A DNA stretch of 64,000 nt from Flavobacterium sp. (GTDB taxonomy: Bacteria > Bacteroidota > Bacteroidia > Flavobacteriales > Flavobacteriaceae): assembly GCF_039595935.1 (NCBI RefSeq), contig NZ_JBCNKR010000006.1, forward strand, positions 744,001-808,000. Reading direction: 5' to 3'. This document shows positions 17,042 through 26,800 of this stretch, piece after piece (within the stretch, counting starts at the first letter, position 1; every line of letters starts with the position of its first letter). The position numbers and the translations under genes were made by a program. The notes under the pieces were generated by a model. The model was not told where the DNA came from. It saw only the letters and a list, made by a program, of their open reading frames with translations, and did not search any database.

Positions 17042-18238
17042 TTATATCGTTTTTATATCAGCGGCAACCTCGGGTTCTGCTTTTTTTAAAGGAAACCATT
17101 CTCGGTAACTTGCAGATCTCCATAACCATTCAATTGGACCGTAATTGTATTTTGAAAGCCACCATTTGCTTATAAATAATTGAATAATAAAAATAAAAAC
17201 AGCCAGTAAAAAGTAAAACCAATACGGCATTGAATCTGCAATTCCTAGACCAATTCCTGAGAAAATAAAAGCGGCCAGTATATTTTGGCTCATGTAATTG
17301 GTTAACGTCATTTTTCCGCCAGCACTAAAATAGCCGAAAACAGTTTTTAGCTTTCCATTATTGTATAAAAGGCAGATTGATGTTGATATAAAAATCATTG
17401 TACTTAAAACCAGCCAGTAAAGCGGATGGAAAACTTTTAGAAATCCTGCTTTATAAATTATAGCAATATTAAATACAATACCGATAACAACAGCACTCAT
17501 AAAACTAATAATGCAAACATATTTTAATAGTTTTTTCAATTCTGTCAAGCGATTAAAAAAGTTTATTTTTTGAAGCATAAAGCCAAAAAGCATACAACCC
17601 AACATTACATAATGAGCCGTAATAGCATAACCCGGCACAATAATTTGTTCATAAAATGAGGCAAGAAGATGAAACCTGAAAAAATCAATCCAGTTCCCGG
17701 AATGATAGAGTTTTAAGTATTCGGGATTTGTTGCAATAGCCGGGTGTTCGATTTTTAGACCATTTACATACGCCATGACAAATGGAATTGTGAGTATAAT
17801 CACGGCAGAAATAATGGCTAAAGTTTTGGCGGAACATCTGTAAAAAAGCAATAAAACTAGTCCTAAAAAGGCATAATCTTTCAAAATGTCACCCAGCCAA
17901 AAAGCCGAATTAATAAAAGCCAGAATAAATAGTAATACCATTCTCCACGCAAAAAAAGCGACAGGATTTTTCCCTTTAGAAGCTACATTATTAATTAAAA
18001 CGGCAAATCCGTAGCCAAATAAAAGAGTTAATAATGTCCAGGATTTTGCTGCAAAAAAATAGCGGTTAATATATTGAAGTACCTGAGAAAAAGTATCGTA
18101 CTTAATCTCTTTTTCTATACCGATGTATAGAAAATCCACATAGTTGCCAATGGCTACGCCCAATATTGCCCAGCCCCGAAGTATGTCGACAATTGCAGTT
18201 CTTTTGCTTTGTTCGATAGGATAATAAGAATTTGTCAT
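17042..18238 (-). CDS. DUF418-type multi-pass membrane protein
   Basis: From the ATG at 18236-18238 the product has 398 aa and begins MTNSYYPIEQSKRTAIVDIL, followed by the family-typical RGWAILGVAIGN. About ten membrane segments follow, with a C-terminal DUF418 region (GGKMTLTNYMSQNI to YGPIEWLWRSASY). An upstream in-frame ATG at 18328 would add 30 unlikely residues. YeiB-like DUF418 proteins are of uncertain transport or acyltransferase-like function. A terminator separates it from the threonine dehydrogenase gene upstream. Confidence 0.88.
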   Translation of the reverse strand: MTNSYYPIEQSKRTAIVDILRGWAILGVAIGNYVDFLYIGIEKEIKYDTFSQVLQYINRYFFAAKSWTLLTLLFGYGFAVLINNVASKGKNPVAFFAWRMVLLFILAFINSAFWLGDILKDYAFLGLVLLLFYRCSAKTLAIISAVIILTIPFVMAYVNGLKIEHPAIATNPEYLKLYHSGNWIDFFRFHLLASFYEQIIVPGYAITAHYVMLGCMLFGFMLQKINFFNRLTELKKLLKYVCIISFMSAVVIGIVFNIAIIYKAGFLKVFHPLYWLVLSTMIFISTSICLLYNNGKLKTVFGYFSAGGKMTLTNYMSQNILAAFIFSGIGLGIADSMPYWFYFLLAVFIFIIQLFISKWWLSKYNYGPIEWLWRSASYREWFPLKKAEPEVAADIKTI

Positions 18239-18360
18239 TTGATTGATGTTTTTGTTGTGATTTTGATTGATGATTTTGAAATAAATATGAAATATATTTA
18301 ACGCAACCAAAAATAATAAATTATACAACCAAAGTTTTTCTTACAATGATAATTTATAAA

Positions 18361-18392
18361 AAAAGCGTGTTATTTTAGAATAACACGCTTTT
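18361..18392 (-). terminator. Terminator after threonine dehydrogenase
   Basis: AAAAGCGTGTTATT (18361-18374) and AATAACACGCTTTT (18379-18392) form a perfect 14-base stem with a 4-base loop, 21 bases after the stop codon. Confidence 0.85.
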
Positions 18393-18413
18393 ATAATTTT
18401 TACTTTTTCCGGA

Positions 18414-19352
18414 TTATCGTAAATGTTCCAGCATATCCTTTGTCATAGATTCAAGATCAAATTTATGATTCCATCCCCAGTCTTCTCTTGCTTCAGCATC
18501 GTCGATACTTGCCGGCCAGCTGTCTGCAATTTTCTGACGGAAATCAGGATTATAAGTAATTTCAAATTCAGGAATATGTTTTTTGATTTCGGCAGCAATT
18601 TCTGTTGGAGTAAAACTCATTGCAGCTAAATTATAAGACGAATGAATTTTAATTTGCTCAACAGGCGCTTTCATAATATTGATTGTCGCATCGATCGCAT
18701 CATCCATATACATCATCGGCATTTTGGTTTCAGATGATAAAAAGCATTCGTATTTTTTATCGGCAATAGCCTTATAAAAAATATCAACTGCATAATCTGT
18801 AGTTCCGCCGCCCGGAGGTGTAGACCAGCTGATTAAGCCCGGATAACGAATACTGCGAACGTCAACACCATAAATATTATGATAATATTCGCACCATCTT
18901 TCGCCTGCTTGTTTGCTGATTCCGTAAACCGTAGAAGGTTCCATGATAGTATATTGCGGTGTGTTTTCTTTTGGAGTTGTTGGTCCAAAAACGGCAATAC
19001 TCGAAGGCCAGAAAATCTTTTGAATCTTTTTAGCTTTCGCTAAATTCAAAACATGAAAAAGAGAATTCATATTCAAATCCCATGCAAAAGCCGGATTTTT
19101 TTCAGCCGTTGCAGACAAAAGAGCCGCCATTAGATAAACATCTGTAATTTTATGCACTTCAACCAAATGCTCAATCTGGTTAAAATCTAAAGCATTGACC
19201 ACTTCAAAAGGTCCTGAATTAACAACATCAGTATTTAATTTTCGAATATCAGAAGCGATCACATTTTCGGTTCCGTATAATTTACGCAGTTTTTGCGTCA
19301 GTTCAGTTCCGATCTGACCGCAAGCGCCTATGATTAATATTTTTGGGTTCAT
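18414..19352 (-). CDS. tdh: L-threonine 3-dehydrogenase, SDR (epimerase-like) type
   Basis: The 312-aa enzyme has the NAD-binding GACGQIG near residue 9, catalytic Y143-xxx-K147 (TVYGISK) and conserved SIRYPGLISW, PGGGTTDYAV and MYMDDAIDAT. This resembles the short-chain threonine dehydrogenases described in Flavobacterium frigidimaris, which turn L-threonine into 2-amino-3-oxobutyrate. The start at 19350-19352 is chosen because the longer form would begin inside the promoter. It is expressed alone, between a strong promoter and a terminator. Confidence 0.9.
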   Translation of the reverse strand: MNPKILIIGACGQIGTELTQKLRKLYGTENVIASDIRKLNTDVVNSGPFEVVNALDFNQIEHLVEVHKITDVYLMAALLSATAEKNPAFAWDLNMNSLFHVLNLAKAKKIQKIFWPSSIAVFGPTTPKENTPQYTIMEPSTVYGISKQAGERWCEYYHNIYGVDVRSIRYPGLISWSTPPGGGTTDYAVDIFYKAIADKKYECFLSSETKMPMMYMDDAIDATINIMKAPVEQIKIHSSYNLAAMSFTPTEIAAEIKKHIPEFEITYNPDFRQKIADSWPASIDDAEAREDWGWNHKFDLESMTKDMLEHLR

Positions 19353-19371
19353 TTGTTTAGATTTAGTGTTG

Positions 19372-19398
19372 CAAATATAACGTTTTCGCAAATATCAA
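19372..19398 (-). promoter_or_regulatory. Promoter of threonine dehydrogenase
   Basis: The minus strand shows TTG (19398-19396), a 16-base spacer and TATATTTG (19379-19372), an exact -7 match. The leader is very short, about 15 bases to the ATG. Confidence 0.65.
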
Positions 19399-19477
19399 CG
19401 TTTTTTCAAACATTAAATTATAAAATTAACAACGATAAAGATTGTTTTTTAGATTATTGTCGAATTGAAAAAATTAA

Positions 19478-19625
19478 CCGCAAAGTACGCAAAGTCATTT
19501 TTGTCTCACATTGAGTTTAGAAAACATAAAGTTCGCAAAGCTATATCTTGAATCAGCTTTGTGAACTTTGTTTTTATAAAACATCTTAAATAATAAAATA
19601 GAAATAACTTTGTGTGCTTTGCGTT
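19478..19625. repeat. Nested inverted repeats of a CGCAAAG word
   Basis: The outer arms are CCGCAAAGTACGCAAAG (19478-19494) and its near complement at 19608-19625. The inner arms are AAAGTTCGCAAAGCT (19528-19542) and AGCTTTGTGAACTTT (19555-19569), with one mismatch. The word CGCAAAG occurs in tandem within an arm. This accounts for most of the gap between tdh and the lipoprotein gene; no coding potential was seen. A shorter member lies at 40850-40888. Confidence 0.75.
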
Positions 19626-19722
19626 TAAATTTTTTAGACAAGGATTCGAAAATGATCTTTATGTTGTTAATTTTAAAAGTTTCTTGGCATAAATCAGAAT
19701 TCGTAATTGTAAATTTACTTCG

Positions 19723-19730
19723 TAACTTTG
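19723..19730 (+). promoter_or_regulatory. Candidate -7 box for the lipoprotein-mfd operon
   Basis: TAACTTTG followed by C matches TAnnTTTG, 19 bases before the ATG at 19750. A TTG at 19707-19709 is closer than the usual spacing. Confidence 0.5.
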
Positions 19731-19749
19731 CACCCTAACATTTTATCAA

Positions 19750-20358
19750 ATGAAATATAAAATAGCGCTGTTTTTACTCTTGATTTTTGCACTTCAATCA
19801 TGTCAAAATGAGAATGATAAGCGTCTTGCCGAAAATGAAAAAGAGGCTAAGAAAAACGAAAAGATTTTTAATAACATCAATAAAGCCTGGATTTTTATAG
19901 ACGAACCAATCAACGAAGTTTCTGAACAAAATGTTAGAAACTGGGCAGAATGGCGTGATTTTATCAAAGAAATAGGAGATAAACCGAGAAAAACAATTGG
20001 CGCTTTTCAGAAAAAATCAACAGCGATTTCAAAAAAAGCAATGGCTTTAAACAACAATATTCCGGCGCAGTTTAATCAGCCGCAGATAAAAGCGAGAATT
20101 TCCATTTTGATTACAAAAGTGAGAATGATGGATTTATTTATCCATTTGAATCAAATTCCGGATGATAAAGTGGCTTTTTTAATTGGTGAAATCAACAAAG
20201 AATTGATTTCGTTAGAAAGACAAATGGATAAAATTGTTGAGAAAGCTAAAATTCCAAAAGAAGAAGGAGAAGCTGATTTCCTTAAAATGTTAGACACAAC
20301 GCGTGCAATTCCGAATTCTGCGCCGCCACTAGATCAAAATTTACCAAGAGTTGAGTAA
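19750..20358 (+). CDS. Putative lipoprotein, translationally linked to mfd
   Basis: The 202-aa protein has a lipobox LQSC with Cys 18 and a mature part rich in charged helices. I recognise no named domain. The last codons overlap the mfd start by 8 bases (GTTGAGTAA holds both the mfd TTG and this gene's stop), so the two are co-translated. Lipoproteins of this type often precede mfd in Flavobacterium, but no role in repair is indicated by the sequence. Confidence 0.78.
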   Translation: MKYKIALFLLLIFALQSCQNENDKRLAENEKEAKKNEKIFNNINKAWIFIDEPINEVSEQNVRNWAEWRDFIKEIGDKPRKTIGAFQKKSTAISKKAMALNNNIPAQFNQPQIKARISILITKVRMMDLFIHLNQIPDDKVAFLIGEINKELISLERQMDKIVEKAKIPKEEGEADFLKMLDTTRAIPNSAPPLDQNLPRVE

Positions 20359-23300
20359 AAACGCACTATACACGATATACGACAATTTGCCAAAAGCACA
20401 GCAGATTGCGACAAATTTACTGGAAGGAAATCAGATAAAAATGCACCTAAGCGGATTGCTGGGATCTGCAGTTTCCTTTGTAATACGTTCAGTTTTCAAA
20501 AAGACAGAACTTCCTTTTTTAGTTGTTTTAGACAATAAAGAAGAAGCAGCGTATTACCTAAACGATTTGGAGCAGATGATTGGCGAACAGGACGTTTTGT
20601 TCTATCCGGCATCATTTCGTCGTCCATACCAAGTTGATGAAACCGATAATGCGAATGTTTTGCTTCGGGCTGAGGTTTTAAACCGAATCAATTCACGAAA
20701 AAAACCAGCTGTAATTGTTACTTATCCCGAAGCACTTTTTGAGAAAGTGGTAACGCGTCAGCAATTAGATAAAAACACTTTAAAAGTCTCTTTAAACGAT
20801 AAAATTTCGATCGATTTTATCAACGAAGTTTTATTTGAATACGAATTTAAAAGAGTAGATTTTATTACAGAACCCGGAGAATTTTCGGTTCGTGGAGGAA
20901 TTGTCGATGTGTTTTCATTTTCAAACGATCATCCGTACAGAATTGAATTCTTCGGAAATGAAGTGGACAGTATCAGAAGTTTTGATGTTGAAACCCAATT
21001 ATCTGTTGAAACCCATAAAAAAATCACGATTATCCCGAATGTCGAAAACAAGATATTTCAGGAAAACCGCGAAAGTTTCTTAGATTATATTGCTGAAAAA
21101 ACAGTTCTTTTTATTCAAAATACTGATGGACTTTTTAGTCAGCTCGACAAACAATTTGCAAGAGCAGAAGAAGCTTTTGAGAAACTTTCGAAAGAAATAA
21201 AACACGCTGAGCCGGAACAATTATTTTTGAATCAAAGCTCATTTATAAAACGCGCTCTGGATTTTTCGATTGTAGAATTGGCCTCAAAACCAATTTTTAA
21301 AACCACAAAAAAATACGATTTTCATATTCAGCCTCAGCCGTCATTCAACAAACAATTTGATTTATTGCTGAATAATCTGAGCGATAATCATTTTAACGGA
21401 TACAAAAATTATTTGTTCTGTTCGAATGAAACACAGGCAAAACGTTTTCACGATATTTTTGAATCTTTAGACGAAGCCAATTCAGAGAATATTCGTAAAC
21501 AATACAATACCGTTGTACTGCCTTTATACCAAGGTTTTATTGATGAAGAAAACCAGATAACGGCTTATACCGATCATCAGATTTTTGAGCGTTATCATAA
21601 ATTCAGCATCAAAAATGGTTATTCTAAAAAGCAAAATATTACGCTGAAAGAATTAACCGCACTTTCTGTGGGAGATTATGTAACGCATATCGATCACGGA
21701 ATTGGGAAGTTTGGAGGATTACAGAAAATTCAGGTAGAAGGAAAAACGCAGGAAGCCATAAAATTGGTTTATGCCGATAACGATATTGTGTACGTAAGTA
21801 TTCACTCGCTTCATAAAATATCCAAATACAACGGAAAAGACGGCGCTCCGCCTAAAATCTATAAATTAGGTTCGAATGCTTGGAAGATTTTAAAACAGAA
21901 AACCAAAGCGCGTGTTAAACATATTGCATTCAATTTAATTCAATTGTATGCAAAACGTCGTCTGGAAAAAGGATTTCAGTTTGCGCCGGATAGTTATCTT
22001 CAAAATGAATTAGAAAGTTCGTTTATTTATGAAGATACTCCAGATCAAACCAAATCAACGGCAGAAGTAAAAGCCGATATGGAGAGCGATCGCCCGATGG
22101 ATCGTTTGGTTTGCGGTGATGTTGGTTTCGGAAAAACAGAAGTTGCGATTCGTGCAGCTTTTAAAGCCGTTGATAATAGTAAACAAGTTGCAGTTTTAGT
22201 GCCAACTACGATTTTGGCTTATCAGCATTATAGAACTTTCTCTGAACGTTTGAAAGATATGCCGGTTACAATTGGATATTTAAACCGATTTAGAACTGCA
22301 AAACAAAAAACGCAAACCCTAAAAGATTTAGCAGAAGGGAAATTAGATATCGTAATTGGAACACATCAATTAGTAAACAAAAATGTAGTTTTTAAAGACT
22401 TAGGATTGTTGATTGTCGATGAGGAACAAAAGTTTGGGGTAAACGTAAAAGATAAATTAAAAACGATTGCTGCGAATGTTGATACTTTGACATTAACGGC
22501 AACGCCGATTCCGAGAACTTTACAGTTTTCATTGATGGCGGCACGAGATTTATCGGTAATTACTACGCCTCCGCCAAATCGTTATCCGATTGAAACTAAT
22601 GTTGTTGGTTTTAATGAAGAAATTATCCGTGATGCGATTTCGTATGAAATTCAGCGAAACGGACAAGTTTTCTTCATCAATAATAGAATTGAAAATATAA
22701 AAGAAGTCGCAGGAATGATTCAGCGTTTGGTTCCAAATGCAAGAGTCGGAATTGGCCACGGACAAATGGACGGCGCAAAACTCGAAGAATTGATGTTAGG
22801 TTTCATGAACGGAGATTTTGATGTTTTGGTGGCAACCACAATTATAGAAAGTGGATTGGATGTTCCAAATGCCAATACGATTTTCATCAATAATGCTAAT
22901 AATTTCGGATTATCAGATTTGCATCAAATGCGTGGGCGAGTAGGACGAAGCAATAAAAAAGCATTTTGTTATTTCATCTGTCCGCCGTATTCCTCAATGA
23001 CCGAAGATGCGAGAAAACGTATTCAGGCGCTGGAACAATTCAGCGAATTGGGAAGTGGTTTCAACATTGCGATGAAAGATTTAGAAATTCGTGGCGCAGG
23101 AGATTTATTAGGCGGTGAACAAAGTGGTTTCATTAATGAAATTGGTTTTGATACGTACCAAAAAATCATGAACGAAGCGATCGAAGAATTAAAGGAAAAT
23201 GAATTCAAAGATTTATATCCTGAAGAAAATGATATCGATACCAAAGAATACGTAAAAGACATTCAAATCGATGCCGATTTTGAGCTTTTATTTCCAGATG

Positions 23301-23716
23301 AATATATCAATAACGTTTCAGAACGTTTGGTTTTATATAATGAATTAGGCGCAATAAAAGATGAAGCCGGTTTGCAGGAATTCGAAAGAAAACTGATTGA
23401 CCGTTTCGGACCGTTGCCAAAACAAGCGACTGCATTGCTAAACAGCATTAGAATAAAATGGATCGCGACGAAAGTCGGAATTGAGAAATTAGTGTTGAAA
23501 CAAGGTAAAATGATTGGTTATTTCGTATCCGATCAGCAGTCAGATTATTATCAATCGGTGAAATTTAGAAATGTTTTAAATTTTGTTCAGAAACATAGCA
23601 ATCTTTGTAAAATGAAAGAAAAGCAAACCGTAAACGGATTACGTTTGTTATTGACTTTTGAGAATGTGAAGTCTATTAAACGCGCTTTGGAGTTGATGGA
23701 GTTGTTTGAGGAGTAA
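20351..23716 (+). CDS. mfd: Transcription-repair coupling factor Mfd
   Basis: The 1121-aa protein carries a UvrB-like N-terminal module (FYPASFRRPYQVDETDN), the RNA-polymerase-interacting domain (LSVGDYVTHIDHGIGKFGGL, about residue 435), Walker A GDVGFGKTE (about 588), the DEEQ helicase box, TATPIPRTLQ, the motif-VI region QMRGRVGRS and the C-terminal TRCF domain. Mfd displaces stalled RNA polymerase and recruits UvrA. The start is unusual: the frame opens with TTG (20351), with the next in-frame ATG only at about residue 31, and the N-terminal residues before that look native. Start uncertainty is therefore limited to TTG usage. Confidence 0.96.
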   Translation: MSKNALYTIYDNLPKAQQIATNLLEGNQIKMHLSGLLGSAVSFVIRSVFKKTELPFLVVLDNKEEAAYYLNDLEQMIGEQDVLFYPASFRRPYQVDETDNANVLLRAEVLNRINSRKKPAVIVTYPEALFEKVVTRQQLDKNTLKVSLNDKISIDFINEVLFEYEFKRVDFITEPGEFSVRGGIVDVFSFSNDHPYRIEFFGNEVDSIRSFDVETQLSVETHKKITIIPNVENKIFQENRESFLDYIAEKTVLFIQNTDGLFSQLDKQFARAEEAFEKLSKEIKHAEPEQLFLNQSSFIKRALDFSIVELASKPIFKTTKKYDFHIQPQPSFNKQFDLLLNNLSDNHFNGYKNYLFCSNETQAKRFHDIFESLDEANSENIRKQYNTVVLPLYQGFIDEENQITAYTDHQIFERYHKFSIKNGYSKKQNITLKELTALSVGDYVTHIDHGIGKFGGLQKIQVEGKTQEAIKLVYADNDIVYVSIHSLHKISKYNGKDGAPPKIYKLGSNAWKILKQKTKARVKHIAFNLIQLYAKRRLEKGFQFAPDSYLQNELESSFIYEDTPDQTKSTAEVKADMESDRPMDRLVCGDVGFGKTEVAIRAAFKAVDNSKQVAVLVPTTILAYQHYRTFSERLKDMPVTIGYLNRFRTAKQKTQTLKDLAEGKLDIVIGTHQLVNKNVVFKDLGLLIVDEEQKFGVNVKDKLKTIAANVDTLTLTATPIPRTLQFSLMAARDLSVITTPPPNRYPIETNVVGFNEEIIRDAISYEIQRNGQVFFINNRIENIKEVAGMIQRLVPNARVGIGHGQMDGAKLEELMLGFMNGDFDVLVATTIIESGLDVPNANTIFINNANNFGLSDLHQMRGRVGRSNKKAFCYFICPPYSSMTEDARKRIQALEQFSELGSGFNIAMKDLEIRGAGDLLGGEQSGFINEIGFDTYQKIMNEAIEELKENEFKDLYPEENDIDTKEYVKDIQIDADFELLFPDEYINNVSERLVLYNELGAIKDEAGLQEFERKLIDRFGPLPKQATALLNSIRIKWIATKVGIEKLVLKQGKMIGYFVSDQQSDYYQSVKFRNVLNFVQKHSNLCKMKEKQTVNGLRLLLTFENVKSIKRALELMELFEE

Positions 23717-23722
23717 AAGATA

Positions 23723-23780
23723 GCCACGAATTCACGAATTAATTTTTATAAATCTTTAGAATAATTCGTGAATTCGTGGC
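23723..23780. repeat. Palindromic repeat with CACGAATT-type arms, copy 1
   Basis: The arms GCCACGAATTCACGAATT (23723-23740) and its exact complement (23763-23780) form an 18-base stem with a 22-base AT-rich loop; an A-run follows. Each arm holds the word CACGAATT twice. It could end mfd transcription on the plus strand only weakly, since no T-run follows. An identical stem lies at 27357-27434. Confidence 0.9.
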
Positions 23781-23791
23781 AAAAAAACAGA

Positions 23792-23820
23792 AAAGGCGCA
23801 TGAAAATCTCATACGCCTTT
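23792..23820 (-). terminator. Terminator of the starch locus 3' end
   Basis: AAAGGCGCATGA (23792-23803) pairs with TCATACGCCTTT (23809-23820), with one mismatch and a 5-base loop. On the minus strand the hairpin is followed by T-rich sequence, so it closes transcription of the GH13 gene. Confidence 0.75.
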
Positions 23821-23841
23821 CAATTTTAAAACTAAAGCTAA

Positions 23842-26800
23842 TTATTTAACAATCAGTTTTTTAGTCGCTTTAAAATCTTTAGAAATAATATTTACAATAT
23901 AAATTCCTGAAGCTAAATGATGATCGATTTTTCCTGAAGAGGAAAGTCTTTCAGTCAAAACCGTTCTTCCGTTCATATCTGAAACTGAAATTGCAGCAGA
24001 ATCTCCGTTTTCTAATTCTGGCAATAAAATATGAAACTCATTATTTGTAGCTGGATTTGGATAAATTCCAATTACTTTTTCTGAACTTTCATTAATTGTT
24101 AAAGCAGATTTTCCTGTTCCAACAGTTGTTGGTTCCAATTGCCATTGCGCACTGTACCAGCCATCTTGAGAATTTCCGTATTGCGCAGAACCCGTTTGAT
24201 TTTCGATATGAATAATATTTCCAGTCTGCCATCTGTTTCTTAGGCGAACCCAGGTTCCGTCAATATAATCGCTAGACCATTGTGCGCTCCAGAAAGTAGT
24301 ATCCGTAATGTTACATTGAACATTTCCAGTCTGGCTTTCGATATTCATCAATTCTCCCGTTGCTACATTTTTAAGAACAAAATAAGCTGCATCGATAGCA
24401 ATTTTTTGCCATTTGTAACTGTTTCCAGAAACGGTTGTTCCGTAACCAACATTTGCTCCGGCATCAGATAAATAAGCGCCTGTCCATCTGTTTTTAATTG
24501 TGTAATAAGTTCCTCCAGTTGAAGTTGAAACGGTTACTGCACAAGTTGCAGTTTTGTTTCCGTCAACAGTTGTAACCGTAATTGTTGCCGTTCCATTTGC
24601 AACAGCAGTAATTAAACCTGAACTATTTACAGTTGCAACCGCAGTATTGCTTGAACTATAGTTTACCGATTTGTTTGTTGCATTTGTAGGATTAACAGTT
24701 GGTGTTAATTGCTGAGTTCCGCCAACATTTAATGAAGTCGAAGTCGGACTCAAACTCACACTCGTAACGGCAACATTTGCTGCGTTTACAGTTACTGCAC
24801 AAGTCGCAGTTTTTGCTCCATCCTGAGTTGTAACGGTAATTGTTGCAGAACCTGCAGCGACAGCAGTTATTAATCCTGAACTATTTACAGTTGCAACGGC
24901 TGAATTACTTGAACTATAAGTTACCGTTTTATTTGTTGCATTTGCAGGATTAACAGTTGGTGTTAATTGCTGTGTTGCACCAACTAACAATGTCGAAGTT
25001 GTTGGAGATAAAGTTACACTTGTAACCGCAACACCCGTTCCCGGATTTGAGTCGTACCAAGTACTGTTCATATACCATCCATTTTTATCTCTGCTTAAAT
25101 CTGCAGTTTGGTTGGTTCCGTCATTGAAAATTAAATTCGTTGAAGTTACATTTGTAAATGTGTAACTGTACCAACCATTTCCAGCATCTGTCATGTTTAC
25201 GCCCGGCCAATTTACAGTTGCCAAAACTCCAGTTGGAAGAGTATTCCAATAATAGATTTTAATTCCAGTTCCCCAATTCGATGGTTTGTAGAAATATACT
25301 GTAAAATTAGTATTCGGATTTACTGTAATTGTTGCCGAAGCCGTTTTATTTCCGTCTTGAGTAGTTGCTGTAATAGTTGCTGTTCCTGCCGAAACTGCAG
25401 TTACAAGTCCGCTTGAATTTACCGTTGCAACTGATGTATTGCTTGAAGACCAGGTTATATTTTTGTTTGTTGCATTTGTTGGCGAAACTGTCGCTGTAAG
25501 CTGTTGTGTATTTCCAGCATATAAACTTGAAGAAGTTGGTGAAACGGCTACAGAAGAAACAGGAATTGTAGAAACTGTTATGGCAGAAGTTGCTGTTTTA
25601 TTTCCGTCAGCAGTTGTAACAGTTATAGTGGCTGTTCCCGTAGAAACTGCCGTAACCAATCCAGAAGCATTTACAGTTGCGACTGCAGTATTGCTTGAAG
25701 ACCAGCTTAGATTTTGGTTTGTTGCATTTGCCGGAGCAATTGTAGCGTTTAATTGCTGCGTAGTTCCTAAACCAACAGTTGCTGTTGTAGGACTAACCGA
25801 AACTCCTGTAACGGCTACAACCGGAGCATTTGTATTGGTTAAAACCAAATATTCGAACGCAGCAAAATTGCGCGTAGAACCCGCTGTTAAAGTTACTGAA
25901 GCATTATTGTTATACGGATTTACATAAGTTCCTGCCAAAGCCGCTGGAATTACATACGATTTTGAAGCATTTCTTAAATTCGACATTACAATAACTTTTT
26001 CTGAACCTAATGTTTTAGTGAAAATGCTGATGTCATCGTTTGCATATGTAGTCAAATCACCGCGACGTATAGCTGCGCTTTGTGTTCTAAAATTAAGAAT
26101 CTTAGCAAAATCAGCAGCTGCAGTTGGATTTTGTGACCAGTTGAATTTAAAGCCAGTCCAAGGCCAGTCAGTTTTTGGTTCGTAATCGATTTCTTGTCCG
26201 CTCATTAAAAAAGGAACACCTTTCATGTAAGCCGAAACTAAGAAATTAGCAACGATTCCGTTATGATTTTTGAATGCAACAAATGGTCTTCTTACGCCAT
26301 CGTCATTTGTGTAAGTATCATGATTTCCAGTATATCTAACAATTTGCTGATTTCCGGTTGCTTTAGCATATTCATATGTTGACTGATCCTGAAGTCTCTG
26401 AGAAACTGGTCCTCCATTTGCAATATCATACAAACCGCTATGAAACCATCTGTCGCCATAATTCATGTCGAAACCAACCTGAAAGTTTTCTTGTCTGTCA
26501 CCTTCGGCCAACATTAATAAATTATGAGAAGTTATTCCTCGAAGGTTTGAATTTACTTCAGACCAAAAATCTAAAGGCGGATTATTAGCATAATCGCAGC
26601 GATAACCATCAATATTAGCTGCGAAAATCCAGTAGCGCATAGCATCTTTAATAGCTGCTCGTGTTGCCGAATTATTAAGATCAAGTGCTGCAATATCACC
26701 AAAATTTCCTAATTGTTGAATTGTTGTTCCGGTTCGTTTATAATATTCCGGATGCGAAACTGTCCATCCATGATCCCATGAAGTTCCGTTGATGGCAATA

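Noticed and set aside
24530..25830. Regularly spaced repeats resembling a CRISPR array
   Set aside because: Units are about 240 bases, in frame and code for Big_2 domains; there are no short identical repeats with unique spacers.
25439..25927. A 162-codon open frame on the plus strand
   Set aside because: It lies antisense to the Big_2 repeats of the GH13 gene and its low-complexity V/A/T-rich product reflects repeat composition.
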